Shown piece after piece: positions 8,958 through 18,650 of a stretch of 64,000 nucleotides of DNA. The position numbers were made by a program, and so were the translations under genes. Below the pieces are notes generated by a model. It saw nothing but the letters and a program-made list of their open reading frames with translations, searched no databases and was not told the DNA's origin. Source of the stretch: Synechococcus sp. A18-25c (GTDB taxonomy: Bacteria; Cyanobacteriota; Cyanobacteriia; PCC-6307; Cyanobiaceae). The stretch is taken from positions 1,736,001-1,800,000 of the forward strand of contig NZ_CP047957.1 in assembly GCF_014280035.1 (NCBI RefSeq). Reading direction: 5' to 3'. Position 1 is the stretch's first letter. The number at the start of each line of letters is the position of its first letter.

Positions 8958-9436
8958 CGCCAGCGATCCAGAGCCCGCGTCTGCACCCGTTCGCAACTGC
9001 CGACCATGAGAGCGCCAGCACCGCCCCAGACCATGCGCAGGGGCAGATCCCAGAGCGCAGCCTGCACATCACGGACGGGCTCGAAACCGCGTTGTTGGAA
9101 ATACCGCACCAGACGACGATGCTGGCGCTCGTCATCGCGTATGGCCAGCAGCCTGGCCCTGCGGCAAGGCGTGACCTCTAAGGCCCAAGCCATCGTTGCG
9201 GCCCAGATCAGATCACCACAACCCGCAGGTGCTCCCGGAAGCACCCGCATGGTGTCGAGCTGCAAACCATTGGCACCGCTGTAAGCCCAGGCCTTCATCT
9301 CCCCTAGCAATTGCAAGCTCTGAGGCAGTGATCGGGCCACCACCAGTCGCAGGCTCCACAGACCCAGCGGGCGTCCGACTTGGAGTCGTAGCAGCAGGTC
9401 GCGCTCACGCGCTTCCTTCTCCAATTGATCCAACAT
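8942..9436 (-). CDS. conserved cyanobacterial protein, GNAT-like tail
   Basis: 164 residues if started at the ATG at 9436, whose last base is shared with the TGA stop of the preceding gene (TGATG), a typical coupled start; a start nine codons further upstream is possible. The second half ([41 protein letters not shown]) is laid out like the acetyl-CoA-binding loop and last helices of GNAT acetyltransferases, ending with a strand ([15 protein letters not shown]). The classical Q/RxxGxG/A loop is not evident, so catalytic activity is uncertain. Last gene of the lysA-to-here operon. Confidence 0.6.
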   Translation of the reverse strand: MLDQLEKEARERDLLLRLQVGRPLGLWSLRLVVARSLPQSLQLLGEMKAWAYSGANGLQLDTMRVLPGAPAGCGDLIWAATMAWALEVTPCRRARLLAIRDDERQHRRLVRYFQQRGFEPVRDVQAALWDLPLRMVWGGAGALMVGSCERVQTRALDRWRQLAA

Positions 9437-10437
9437 CAGCGTTCGGTGGCGGGGTAGGGACACGCAGCAGTCACCGCTGTCAGCGGTAGAGGGCCATAGA
9501 GATGGGGAAACAGTTCACCGCTGGGAATGGCATCAGCGCGCAGAGGTGCCGCAAGCGCATTCGGATCAATGGTGAGCAGCATCACCGATCCAGCATCGGC
9601 ATAAAACCGTTCATAGGTGGCCGCCACCTGCTCCTGCCAGGAGAGATGCATGAATCCCACTTGGTCGACGGCTAGTCCTCGGGTTGAGATCGCGTAGACC
9701 CCCGACCGCTGAGCTGCTTGCCAGTCCTCGGCGAGTGCCAAATGGAACAAGGGCTGATCGGTCGGAACCGCAACGGCATCAGCGGGGAAATGCGGCTGAA
9801 GGCCTCCCGGATCCCAGGGATCAGCACGCTGCATCAAACGCTCAAAAAGCGGATCCGCGAGGATGCGCTCCAACCACTGGCGCAAAGGATCCAACGACGC
9901 ATCGCCATCAAAGGCATCAGGATCCGCAATCCGCCATTGACGCACAAAGGGCCAAAGCGCCGCATCCGCCAGCGAACAACGAGCATCGAGCAACCAGCCA
10001 CCACGGGCTTGAATCCGATCAGACCAGCCGCGAAGAATGGCGAGACCCGCTTGACAGTGCTCCTGCTTGGATTCGCCCGAGTAGCGTTCGGTGTATTTAA
10101 AACGATCGAGATGGTGCTTAAACGCGCCATCGTTCAAGCCGATCAACTCCTGGATCTGGCGTTGATCCTCGACGCAGTTCCGGCGACGCCAATCACATGG
10201 ATCGGCCTGAGCGAAAGCCCACTCCATCACCCCAAGACTTTCGTCGATGACGGTGCCATCGGCGAGCGCCAGCACCGGAACGGTTCCCTTAGGAGAGAGA
10301 GCGAGCATCTGAGCTGGCTTGGCCTTGAGCGCCACTTCCCGCCATTGCACAATGATGCCGGCCTGCAGCAGCGACCAGCGGGCGCGCATGGCATAGGGAC
10401 AACGCCGAAAGCTGTAAAGCACAGGAGCGGCTGTCAT
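9436..10437 (-). CDS. glutathione S-transferase-like protein fused to a DUF952 domain
   Basis: 333 residues. Residues 1-80 form a thioredoxin-like GST N-domain with a CPY motif at 13-15 (FRRCPYAMRAR) and the cis-proline segment SPKGTVPVL followed by DESLGVMEW; residues 95-215 are the all-helical GST C-domain. Residues 225-330 match DUF952: LFHLALAEDWQAAQRSG, GFMHLSWQEQV, LLTIDP, LFPHLYGPLPLTAV. DUF952 proteins are usually stand-alone and have a predicted ADP-ribosyltransferase-like fold of unknown role. The gene overlaps trhO by 4 bp upstream and the next gene by 1 bp downstream. Cys13 suggests a glutathione-dependent reductase or lyase rather than a classical conjugating transferase (inference). 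Confidence 0.82.
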   Translation of the reverse strand: MTAAPVLYSFRRCPYAMRARWSLLQAGIIVQWREVALKAKPAQMLALSPKGTVPVLALADGTVIDESLGVMEWAFAQADPCDWRRRNCVEDQRQIQELIGLNDGAFKHHLDRFKYTERYSGESKQEHCQAGLAILRGWSDRIQARGGWLLDARCSLADAALWPFVRQWRIADPDAFDGDASLDPLRQWLERILADPLFERLMQRADPWDPGGLQPHFPADAVAVPTDQPLFHLALAEDWQAAQRSGVYAISTRGLAVDQVGFMHLSWQEQVAATYERFYADAGSVMLLTIDPNALAAPLRADAIPSGELFPHLYGPLPLTAVTAACPYPATER

Positions 10438-11369
10438 CCCCGGGCCTCATCCAACTGCCGCTGACGCATGGCAAAACGCGCGCGATCCGCGTCCGTAAAT
10501 CGATCCTGGCAGTGAAGACACTGAACACCACGCACGTAGCTCTCCAGTTGCCGTTGAGCAGGCGTCAACGGCAGACCGCAGGCATGACACAGCCGATGCT
10601 CACCAGGCGCGAGCTGATGATTGACCGCAACACGTTGATCAAACACAAAGCATTCACCCTGCCAGCGGCTCTGGTCCTCCGGCACCTGTTCGAGGTAATT
10701 GAGGATTCCGCCCTTGAGATGATGGACCTCAGGAAAACCCCGTTGCTGCAAAAAACTGCTCGCCTTCTCGCAACGAATGCCACCGGTGCAAAACATGGCA
10801 ATGCGTGCCGGTGAGGTCTGCTCCACCAGCGGACGCAGGTCGCTTTCGACCCAATCAGGGAAGTCGCGGAAACTCTCAGTCCCCGGATCCAGAGAACCGG
10901 TGAAGCTGCCAATCGCCACCTCGTAACGGTTGCGAGTGTCAATCACGAGGGTCTTGGGATCATCGACCAGGGCATTCCAATCGCTGGGCTCCACATAGGT
11001 GCCAACGCTTTGACGAGGATCCGCACAGGGTTCGCCAAGAGTGACGATCTCCCGCTTGCGACGCGCCTTGAAACGACGGAACACCTGCTTCGGACTACGA
11101 CTGCGCTTCACCTGCAGACGCTCGAAATGCTCCTCTCCCAGGCAGAGATCGGCATACAACCGATCCAGCATGACCTGCACCCCGACATCCGGGCCACTGA
11201 TGGTGCCATTGACCCCCTCCGGAGCAATCAGAATCGATCCGACCACATCAGCGCGGCGTGCCATCAGCGGCAGATCCGTTAGCAACGCCTCCAGCCGCTG
11301 CGAATCGAGGGGCGTGAAGGCGTAGAACGCAGCCACCAGAAACGGTGCTGCCTCCTGGGAGGCCGTCAT
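10434..11369 (-). CDS. trhO: tRNA uridine(34) hydroxylase, rhodanese family
   Basis: 311 residues. An N-terminal acylphosphatase-like domain ([22 protein letters not shown]) precedes a rhodanese domain with catalytic Cys194 in [12 protein letters not shown], and a C-terminal pair of CxxC motifs (CHACG, CLHC) that may bind zinc. TrhO (YceA) makes 5-hydroxyuridine at the wobble position of tRNA using molecular oxygen. Overlaps bioB by 4 bp on one side and the GST-DUF952 gene by 4 bp on the other, inside a leftward operon. Confidence 0.92.
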   Translation of the reverse strand: MTASQEAAPFLVAAFYAFTPLDSQRLEALLTDLPLMARRADVVGSILIAPEGVNGTISGPDVGVQVMLDRLYADLCLGEEHFERLQVKRSRSPKQVFRRFKARRKREIVTLGEPCADPRQSVGTYVEPSDWNALVDDPKTLVIDTRNRYEVAIGSFTGSLDPGTESFRDFPDWVESDLRPLVEQTSPARIAMFCTGGIRCEKASSFLQQRGFPEVHHLKGGILNYLEQVPEDQSRWQGECFVFDQRVAVNHQLAPGEHRLCHACGLPLTPAQRQLESYVRGVQCLHCQDRFTDADRARFAMRQRQLDEARG

Positions 11370-12343
11370 GCGGCTGCCGTCTCCTGCCAGCGCGCCTGAA
11401 CACCGGCCGCCTCCAGCAGAGCACGATCGGCCTCCACAGCTGGATTGCCCGTTGTGAGCAGTGTGTCGCCGTAAAAGATGGAATCCGCCCCGGCCTGAAG
11501 GCAGAGAATTTGGGCCTCGCGGTTCAACTGTTCACGGCCGGCGCTGAGACGCACACGGCTAAAGGGCATCAGGATGCGTGTCACGGCCACCATTCGAACC
11601 AGCTCCAATGGATCGACCGAAGGAAGCGATTCCAGCGGGGTTCCCTCCACCGCCACCAGTCCATTGATCGGCACGCTCTCGGGATGCGGGTCGATGCAGG
11701 CCAGCACCTGCAGCATCGAGGCACGATCCTTGAGCGATTCGCCCATGCCGATGATGCCTCCGCAGCAGAGTGTCACCCCGGCACGACGCACCCGTTGGAG
11801 CGTCTCCAGCCGCTCCTGGTAGGTGCGGGTGGTGATGATTTGGTCGTAGTGCTCCGGACTGGTGTCGAGATTGTGGTTGTAAGCCGTCAGACCAGCTTCA
11901 GCTAGGCGTTCAGCCTGGTCGTCGGTGAGCATTCCAGCGGTGACACAGGCTTCCAAGCCCAGTTGCCGCACACCGCGCACCATCTTCAACATCGACTCAA
12001 ATGCCGGCCCCTCACGGATCTCCCGCCAGGCCCAACCCATGCAGAACCGATCGGCTCCGGCATCAGCAGCAGCCCGTGCGCGATCGAGAACGGCTTGGAC
12101 TTCCAGATCCGGCTGGCCGGTCACATCACTGCTGTGGTGCATTGACTGAGGGCAGTAAGCGCAGTCCTCCTCGCAGCCACCGGTTTTCACGCTGAGCAGA
12201 GAGGCCAGCTGCACCCGATACCCCGGATTGGCAGCGCGATGCACACCCTGGGCACGCCAGAGCAGGTCCATCAGGGGGAGTTTTAGGAGGGCTTCGATCT
12301 CCTCCAGCCTCCAGTCATGGCGTAGGTCCACCGTGTCCGTCAT
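11366..12343 (-). CDS. bioB: biotin synthase
   Basis: 325 residues from the ATG at 12343; a GTG four codons upstream is also in frame. BioB is a radical-SAM enzyme that inserts sulfur into dethiobiotin. The SAM cluster ligands are C57, C61 and C64 in [35 protein letters not shown] and the C-terminal [15 protein letters not shown] follow in the expected order; the arginine of SAGREQ that helps hold the 2Fe-2S cluster is present. It sits between uppS (26 bp upstream of its ATG) and trhO (4 bp overlap). Confidence 0.95.
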   Translation of the reverse strand: MTDTVDLRHDWRLEEIEALLKLPLMDLLWRAQGVHRAANPGYRVQLASLLSVKTGGCEEDCAYCPQSMHHSSDVTGQPDLEVQAVLDRARAAADAGADRFCMGWAWREIREGPAFESMLKMVRGVRQLGLEACVTAGMLTDDQAERLAEAGLTAYNHNLDTSPEHYDQIITTRTYQERLETLQRVRRAGVTLCCGGIIGMGESLKDRASMLQVLACIDPHPESVPINGLVAVEGTPLESLPSVDPLELVRMVAVTRILMPFSRVRLSAGREQLNREAQILCLQAGADSIFYGDTLLTTGNPAVEADRALLEAAGVQARWQETAAA

Positions 12344-12369
12344 CGAACCAGCCACCGCTGCTGCAGCCT

Positions 12370-13167
12370 TCAGGATCCCAGAGCGTGGGTTTCGACCGCC
12401 TGCACCCCCCCGAATCGACGCTGACGTCCTTGGTAATCCTCAATGGCAGAGCGCAGGGCCTCTGCATCGAAGTCAGGCCAGAACAGGTCCGTCACATGAA
12501 TCTCGGCATAGGCCAGCTGCCAGAGAAGAAAATTACTGATGCGGCGCTCACCGCTGGTGCGGATCAACAAATCGGGATCTCGCTCACCTGCAGTGAACAA
12601 CTCAGCCGCCAGGGCCTGTTCATCGATTTGACACGGCAACAACTCACCGTTGGCGACGCGTTCCGCCAGTCGCTGACTGGCACGCACCAGCTCACGACGG
12701 CCGCCGTAATTGGTGCAAACGTTGAAGTGAATTCCCTTGTTGCCAGCTGTGCGCTCCGTGGCATCGGCAATCAGGGCTTGCAGCTTGGCAGGAAGAGCGT
12801 CGAGGTCTCCGAGGAACCGAATCCGCACCTGCTCGCGTTCCAGAGCCTGCAACTCACGCTGCAGCACGCTTTCGAACAACGTCATCAGAAAGTTCACCTC
12901 ATCGCCAGGCCTCGACCAGTTTTCAGTGGAGAAGGCATAGGCGGTTAGAGCCTCAACCCCCCAGTCGCTGCAGAGCCTGAGCGTTGACTTCAAGGCCTCC
13001 ACACCGGCCCGGTGACCCATCACGCGCGGAAGACCTCGGGATTGGGCCCAACGGCCATTGCCATCCATGATCACGGCCACGTGGGCTGGAATCCGAAGGG
13101 GATCAAGTCCTTGCGGACAGCACCGTGACGTGGGTTGTTCCGTACTGACGGCCAGATGACGGCTCAA
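12370..13167 (-). CDS. uppS: isoprenyl transferase (undecaprenyl diphosphate synthase)
   Basis: 265 residues. Cis-prenyltransferase signatures are clear: [13 protein letters not shown] with the catalytic Asp at about residue 35, [28 protein letters not shown] and the C-terminal [24 protein letters not shown] with the FWPDF segment. It condenses isopentenyl diphosphate units to make the C55 carrier lipid for peptidoglycan and envelope polysaccharides. The start overlaps the cdaA stop by 4 bp; pairing of a c-di-AMP cyclase and UppS fits cell-wall homeostasis. Confidence 0.94.
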   Translation of the reverse strand: MSRHLAVSTEQPTSRCCPQGLDPLRIPAHVAVIMDGNGRWAQSRGLPRVMGHRAGVEALKSTLRLCSDWGVEALTAYAFSTENWSRPGDEVNFLMTLFESVLQRELQALEREQVRIRFLGDLDALPAKLQALIADATERTAGNKGIHFNVCTNYGGRRELVRASQRLAERVANGELLPCQIDEQALAAELFTAGERDPDLLIRTSGERRISNFLLWQLAYAEIHVTDLFWPDFDAEALRSAIEDYQGRQRRFGGVQAVETHALGS

Positions 13168-14000
13168 GGCAAGGATTCCTGAGTGCCAGAGCTCACGCTA
13201 CGACCAGATGGTGATTTCACCGGCGCCGATGACACAGAAGAGGCGATCAGTTCCGTCAGCAGATCCTGCAAACGTGAGCTGGTGATTGGTCGTTCCAGAC
13301 GCCCCTGGTTGGCCAACGAGAGGGTTCCGGTCTCCTCAGAGATCACCACACAGATGCAGCGGTCGAAGCGTTCGGTGATGCCGAGCGCTGCCAGATGACG
13401 GGTGCCATAGCGACTGATCCCCTGCCGCGACAGGGGGAGGATCACCCCCGCCGAGACGATTCGGTTGCCCTTGATCACCACCGCTCCATCGTGCAGCGGC
13501 GTGTCAGACGCAAACAGGTTGAGGAGTAGTTCACTACTCAATTGCGCATCGATTGTGATGCCGGGATTGAGAAAGTCCTCAGGCCTGAGGTCGCTGCCGA
13601 GATCAACCACGATCAGCGCTCCGCGACGCGTTTTGGACAGTCGTCCGGCCGCATCGGTGAGCTGCGCCACCGTGCTGGCCGTCGAGCGCATCTTGCTCTG
13701 AGGATTGCCGAGCAAGACGGCCAGACGGCCCGTGCCGAGCAACTCCATTAGCCGTCGCAGCTCGCCTTGCCACAAAATGGCCAGGGAAAGGGAGCAAGCG
13801 AGCACCAACGCATCAATCAGTGTTGATGTGAGCGGAAGATTGAAAAAGCGTTTGACGAACCACGCCAACGCCACCAGGAACAAATATCCGCGCAGCAGCC
13901 AAAGCGTTCGCTGCTCATTGACACGCGTGAACAGTAAAAATCCGAAAAGCGAGGCGCAGAGAACGTCGAAAAGCAGGCGCAGTTGCAACAACGCCAACAC
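13164..14000 (-). CDS. cdaA: diadenylate cyclase CdaA
   Basis: 278 residues, GTG start. Three membrane helices in the first 85 residues ([48 protein letters not shown]) are followed by a DAC domain with the [21 protein letters not shown] motif. CdaA makes c-di-AMP from two ATP. The second catalytic motif reads [12 protein letters not shown] where the textbook motif is GTRHRAA, so the last Arg of RHR is Leu here; this may be a cyanobacterial variant. It overlaps uppS by 4 bp and starts 24 bp after lysA. A PgpH-type phosphodiesterase for the same nucleotide lies at 54247-56364. Confidence 0.9.
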   Translation of the reverse strand: MLALLQLRLLFDVLCASLFGFLLFTRVNEQRTLWLLRGYLFLVALAWFVKRFFNLPLTSTLIDALVLACSLSLAILWQGELRRLMELLGTGRLAVLLGNPQSKMRSTASTVAQLTDAAGRLSKTRRGALIVVDLGSDLRPEDFLNPGITIDAQLSSELLLNLFASDTPLHDGAVVIKGNRIVSAGVILPLSRQGISRYGTRHLAALGITERFDRCICVVISEETGTLSLANQGRLERPITSSRLQDLLTELIASSVSSAPVKSPSGRSVSSGTQESLP

Positions 14001-14024
14001 GTTCCATCACACCCCGAAGTCTCC

Positions 14025-15386
14025 CTAGACTACTGAGGTGAGACGTTCTGGCAGTAGGTCGTAACGGAGTAAATCCTCCGGCTGCTCGCGGCGTTGAACC
14101 AATTCCGCATGACCATCGTGCACCAGCACGGCGGCCGGTCTGGGGATGCGGTTGTAGTTGGAACTCATCGAGGCGTTGTACGCACCCGTGGCGAACACCG
14201 CTAACACTTCACCGCTGCTGCAGGCAGGGAACGCCAGATCCTTAAGCAGCACGTCCCCCGACTCACAATGCTTGCCGGCGAGCGTCACGGTTTCCTCTGC
14301 AGCGGCTAGGGGACGGTCCACCAGGCAGGTGGTGTAAAGCGACTGATAGGTGATGGGCCTTGGGTTGTCGCTCATGCCCCCGTCGACGGAGAGATAGGTG
14401 CGCACCCCTGGAACCACCTTGCGGGAACCAACGGTGTAGACCGTCACTCCTGCTGGCGCCACCAGGGAGCGTCCTGGCTCGCACATCAGTCGCGGCAGGT
14501 CGAGGTTGCGTTCACGGCAGGCCGTGGCAACAGCTTCCGCTACCACCTTGACCCAAGCATCGATCGACGGAGGGTTATCACTGGCCACGTAGCGGATGCC
14601 AAGGCCTCCACCAACGTTGAGATCGCGCACGGGATGGCCCAGATCACGGGCCAGGCGAAGTGCATCGGCCATCACTGCCGCGAGATCGCGATGGGGCTCG
14701 AGCTCGAAAATCTGTGATCCGATGTGAGCATGCAGGCCCTCCACCCGTGCCCAGCTGGCGCCTTGCAATTGACGCAGGACGGGCTCCAGTTGATCGGGAT
14801 CGAAACCGAATTTGCTATCGAGGTGTCCAGTGCGGATGTATTCGTGCGTGTGGCATTCGATCCCCGGGGTGAACCGGAGCATCAAACGAGCGGGCGCGCC
14901 CCCTGCCGGAATAAGTTCCTGCAGTCGATCCAGATCGTGCTGGTTGTCCGCCACCACCATCACGCCATGGCGGTAAGCGAGCGCAAGCTCTTCAACAGAT
15001 TTGTTGTTGCCATGCAACACGATCCGATCAGCCGGCATGCCGCCATCCAGCGCTGTAATCAGCTCTCCGGCTGAGACGGCATCCAAACCAAGCGCCTCTG
15101 ACGCCACAACAGCCGTTAGAGCCAAAGAACTGTTGGCTTTGGAGGCGTAGATCGCGAGTGAATCCCCTGGGTAGTGACGCTTCAGTGACTCGCGATAGGC
15201 CTGGCAGGCCTGCCGGATACTGGATTCATCGAGAACGTAAAGCGGCGTTCCGTACCGTTCAGCCAGCTCACTAAGCGTGCAACCACCCACTGCCAAACGG
15301 CCCTGATCATCCAGCTCAGCTGTGACCGGTGCGAGGTTGCGGTTCGGACTGTTCTGATCGCAGCCGGATTCAAAAGGCTGTGGCAT
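14025..15386 (-). CDS. lysA: diaminopimelate decarboxylase
   Basis: 453 residues. Fold-type III PLP enzyme that makes lysine from meso-diaminopimelate. The PLP lysine is K83 in YASKANSS; other signatures are HGNNKS, HAHIGSQIFE, the glycine-rich phosphate loop GGGLGIRY, LMCEPGRSLV and the active-site CESGDVL near the C-terminus. First gene of the leftward operon lysA-cdaA-uppS-bioB-trhO; its start faces rimI 60 bp away, so the two share a divergent promoter region. Confidence 0.95.
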   Translation of the reverse strand: MPQPFESGCDQNSPNRNLAPVTAELDDQGRLAVGGCTLSELAERYGTPLYVLDESSIRQACQAYRESLKRHYPGDSLAIYASKANSSLALTAVVASEALGLDAVSAGELITALDGGMPADRIVLHGNNKSVEELALAYRHGVMVVADNQHDLDRLQELIPAGGAPARLMLRFTPGIECHTHEYIRTGHLDSKFGFDPDQLEPVLRQLQGASWARVEGLHAHIGSQIFELEPHRDLAAVMADALRLARDLGHPVRDLNVGGGLGIRYVASDNPPSIDAWVKVVAEAVATACRERNLDLPRLMCEPGRSLVAPAGVTVYTVGSRKVVPGVRTYLSVDGGMSDNPRPITYQSLYTTCLVDRPLAAAEETVTLAGKHCESGDVLLKDLAFPACSSGEVLAVFATGAYNASMSSNYNRIPRPAAVLVHDGHAELVQRREQPEDLLRYDLLPERLTSVV

Positions 15387-15446
15387 GGATCCTGGAACTT
15401 GCTCGAAAGTGCAATGTAAAGAGGCATCCCCCTGAGCAGCGCAGGC

Positions 15447-15935
15447 ATGACAGGTGAGCGCGCGATCGACATCCGCGAACTCGGCAGCGGCGATCTCGAG
15501 GATTGTCTGAGCCTCGACCAGCAGGCACTGAATGATTTTTGGACTCAGGAGCAGTGGTCACGCGAGCTCGCCGACCGCGATCGGCTGGTGCTGGGGGCCG
15601 TTCTTGATCAAAACACCTTGGTGGCCGTGGCCTCAGCCTGGCTTGTGCTCGACGAGCTGCAAATCATGGTCGTTGCGGTCACCCCAGCCCATCAGCGCCA
15701 GGGCATTGGTTCGCGCCTGCTGAACGCACTGTTGCGTCTCGGACAGAGCCGGGGAGCGCAGACAGCTTCCCTGGAGGTGGCTTCAACCAATCTGGCGGCG
15801 CAGAAGCTCTACAACCGCTGTGGCTTCGCGAACTGCGGCCTGAGGAAGGGTTATTACAGCAATGGGGACGGTGCCCTGTTGCAAAGGCGACCAATCAGCA
15901 CCGGTAGGGATTCCCGCACTGATCGAACTGAATAA
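15447..15935 (+). CDS. rimI: ribosomal-protein-alanine N-acetyltransferase
   Basis: 162 residues, GNAT fold. The acetyl-CoA loop is VTPAHQRQGIGSRLLNALL, followed by LEVASTNLAAQKLYNRCGF and the aromatic strand YYSNGDGALL, which is the RimI pattern. The family acetylates the N-terminal alanine of ribosomal protein S18 and sometimes others. Monocistronic in appearance; divergent from lysA and followed by a 139 bp gap before clpC. Confidence 0.88.
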   Translation: MTGERAIDIRELGSGDLEDCLSLDQQALNDFWTQEQWSRELADRDRLVLGAVLDQNTLVAVASAWLVLDELQIMVVAVTPAHQRQGIGSRLLNALLRLGQSRGAQTASLEVASTNLAAQKLYNRCGFANCGLRKGYYSNGDGALLQRRPISTGRDSRTDRTE

Positions 15936-16074
15936 AGGGATACATTTCGGCATTGTTTAATACTTTCTGAAGCAACCAACCCCTGGCAGCACTGGGATGT
16001 GAGTTGTGACCAATGAAACCACAACAGACCTACAGCCCTGATAGGTTGGTGCTCATCAGCTGTCGGCCTAGACG

Positions 16075-18645
16075 ATGTTTGAGAGGTTTACCGAGAAGGC
16101 CATCAAGGTGATCATGTTGGCCCAGGAAGAGGCACGCCGCCTGGGTCACAACTTCGTAGGCACAGAGCAGATTCTCCTTGGACTGATCGGCGAAGGAACC
16201 GGCGTCGCTGCCAAGGTTTTGAAATCCATGGGCGTCAACCTCAAGGACGCTCGGGTCGAGGTTGAAAAGATCATCGGTCGGGGTTCTGGCTTTGTAGCTG
16301 TCGAGATCCCCTTCACACCACGGGCCAAACGGGTTCTCGAGCTCTCCCTCGAAGAAGCTCGTCAATTGGGCCACAACTACATCGGCACAGAACACTTGCT
16401 CCTGGGACTGATCCGGGAGGGTGAAGGTGTTGCAGCACGGGTTTTAGAGAATTTGGGAGTCGACCTGGCCAAGGTGCGCACCCAGGTCATTCGAATGCTC
16501 GGCGAAACTGCTGAGGTCGGCGCAGGCGGGAGCAGTAGCTCCGGCGCCAAGGGCTCCACCAAGACCCCAACGCTCGATGAATTCGGCAACAACCTCACGC
16601 AGCTTGCAAGCGAAGCCAAGCTCGACCCTGTTGTTGGACGTCACAACGAAATCGACCGTGTGATTCAGATTCTCGGTCGCCGGACAAAGAACAACCCTGT
16701 GCTGATCGGCGAACCCGGCGTTGGTAAAACCGCCATCGCCGAAGGTCTCGCACAACGCATTCAAACGGGTGACATCCCCGACATTCTCGAAGACAAGCGT
16801 GTCCTCACCCTGGATATCGGTCTGCTCGTGGCAGGCACCAAGTATCGAGGCGAGTTCGAAGAACGTCTCAAAAAAATCATGGAGGAGATCAAAGCCGCAG
16901 GCAATGTGATCCTCGTGATCGATGAGGTGCACACCCTCATCGGTGCTGGTGCCGCTGAAGGTGCCATCGATGCCGCCAACATCCTCAAGCCGGCCCTGGC
17001 ACGCGGTGAGCTGCAATGCATCGGCGCCACAACGCTGGATGAATACAGGAAGCACATCGAACGAGATGCCGCCCTGGAACGCCGTTTCCAACCGGTCAAC
17101 GTCGGTGAGCCTTCCATCGAAGACACCATCGAAATTTTGCGTGGCCTGCGCGAGCGCTACGAGCAGCATCACCGCCTGCGGATCACGGATGAAGCGCTCG
17201 AAGCTGCCGCGACCCTTGGTGACCGCTACATCTCTGATCGTTTCCTACCCGACAAGGCAATTGATTTGATTGATGAGGCGGGCAGCAGGGTGCGACTTCT
17301 GAACTCCAAGCTTCCTCCCGAAGCCAAGGAAGTCGATAAGGAGCTCCGTTCCGTTCAGAAAGAAAAGGAGGACGCCGTTCGCGATCAAGATTTCACCAAA
17401 GCCGGTGAACTGCGCGATAAGGAAGTGGAGTTGCGGGAAAAAATTCGCACCCTGCTGCAAACCAGCCGTGAAGGTACTCCGAGCGACCAAGTGATTTCAT
17501 CTGAGGCTCGAGAGGCGACCGCGGTTGCCACTTCTGTGATTTCAACCAGCATTGACTCCACGTCCGCCACCCCGGTGGTGAGTGAGGAAGACATTGCACA
17601 GATCGTGGCGTCTTGGACAGGAGTGCCCGTCCAGAAGCTCACCGAAAGCGAATCGGTGAAGCTGCTCAACATGGAAGACACTCTGCACAAGCGTCTGATT
17701 GGTCAAGACGAAGCAGTCAAAGCTGTTTCGAAGGCCATCCGCCGTGCCCGCGTCGGCCTGAAAAATCCCAACCGCCCGATCGCCAGTTTCATCTTCTCCG
17801 GCCCGACGGGTGTGGGAAAGACCGAGCTCACCAAGTCTCTGGCTGCTTACTTCTTCGGCAGCGAAGAAGCCATGATCCGACTGGACATGTCGGAATTCAT
17901 GGAGCGCCACACGGTCAGCAAACTGATCGGTTCGCCTCCGGGCTACGTGGGCTTCAACGAGGGTGGTCAGCTCACAGAAGCCGTCCGCCGGCGGCCCTAC
18001 ACCGTGGTGCTCTTCGATGAGATCGAAAAAGCCCACCCTGACGTGTTCAACCTGCTTCTCCAACTGCTTGAAGATGGGCGCCTGACCGACTCCAAAGGTC
18101 GCACCGTCGACTTCAAGAACACGCTGATCATCATGACTTCGAATATCGGTTCGAAAGTGATTGAGAAAGGCGGTGGCGGACTTGGCTTTGAGTTTTCCGG
18201 AGAAAATGCCGAGGAAAACCAGTACAACCGCATCCGCTCCTTGGTGAACGAAGAGCTGAAGCAGTACTTCCGTCCCGAATTCCTCAACCGTCTCGACGAA
18301 ATCATTGTGTTCAGGCAACTGAATCGCGACGAGGTCAAGGAAATCGCCGAGATCATGCTGCGCGAAGTGTTCAATCGGATCGGGGAGAAGGGCATCACCC
18401 TCACGGTCTCCGACGCCTTCAAAGAACGCTTGGTCGAGGAGGGTTACAACCCTGCCTACGGCGCGCGTCCCCTGCGTCGTGCCGTGATGCGTCTCCTTGA
18501 AGACAGCTTGGCCGAAGAAGTTCTCTCCGGTCGCATCAAGGACGGCGACTCCGCGCAAGTGGATGTCGAAGATGGCAAGGTGGTGGTGAAGCACCTCACC
18601 GGCACGGTCAGCGGGACGCCCGAATTGGCTGGAGCCGGTCTCTGA
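16075..18645 (+). CDS. clpC: ATP-dependent Clp protease ATP-binding subunit ClpC
   Basis: 856 residues, full length. It has a double Clp N-domain ([20 protein letters not shown] and its repeat [16 protein letters not shown]), a first AAA+ module with Walker A GEPGVGKT at 212-219, a UVR-type middle coiled region (about 410-470), and a second AAA+ module with GPTGVGKTE near 577. The GGGGLGFEF loop in the second module is the kind that docks on ClpP. ClpC unfolds substrates for the ClpP/R core in the cytosol. The 139 bp upstream gap holds short inverted repeats but no clear regulatory site that I can name. The next gene starts 5 bp after the stop. Confidence 0.97.
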   Translation: MFERFTEKAIKVIMLAQEEARRLGHNFVGTEQILLGLIGEGTGVAAKVLKSMGVNLKDARVEVEKIIGRGSGFVAVEIPFTPRAKRVLELSLEEARQLGHNYIGTEHLLLGLIREGEGVAARVLENLGVDLAKVRTQVIRMLGETAEVGAGGSSSSGAKGSTKTPTLDEFGNNLTQLASEAKLDPVVGRHNEIDRVIQILGRRTKNNPVLIGEPGVGKTAIAEGLAQRIQTGDIPDILEDKRVLTLDIGLLVAGTKYRGEFEERLKKIMEEIKAAGNVILVIDEVHTLIGAGAAEGAIDAANILKPALARGELQCIGATTLDEYRKHIERDAALERRFQPVNVGEPSIEDTIEILRGLRERYEQHHRLRITDEALEAAATLGDRYISDRFLPDKAIDLIDEAGSRVRLLNSKLPPEAKEVDKELRSVQKEKEDAVRDQDFTKAGELRDKEVELREKIRTLLQTSREGTPSDQVISSEAREATAVATSVISTSIDSTSATPVVSEEDIAQIVASWTGVPVQKLTESESVKLLNMEDTLHKRLIGQDEAVKAVSKAIRRARVGLKNPNRPIASFIFSGPTGVGKTELTKSLAAYFFGSEEAMIRLDMSEFMERHTVSKLIGSPPGYVGFNEGGQLTEAVRRRPYTVVLFDEIEKAHPDVFNLLLQLLEDGRLTDSKGRTVDFKNTLIIMTSNIGSKVIEKGGGGLGFEFSGENAEENQYNRIRSLVNEELKQYFRPEFLNRLDEIIVFRQLNRDEVKEIAEIMLREVFNRIGEKGITLTVSDAFKERLVEEGYNPAYGARPLRRAVMRLLEDSLAEEVLSGRIKDGDSAQVDVEDGKVVVKHLTGTVSGTPELAGAGL

Positions 18646-18650
18646 CCTGG

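Noticed and set aside
16030-16062. Short inverted repeat before clpC (CTGAT/ATCAG)
   Set aside because: The 5-bp stem with a long loop is too weak to call a regulator site or heat-shock element.
17542-18594. A 350-codon leftward open frame
   Set aside because: It is the antisense shadow of the clpC second AAA+ module.
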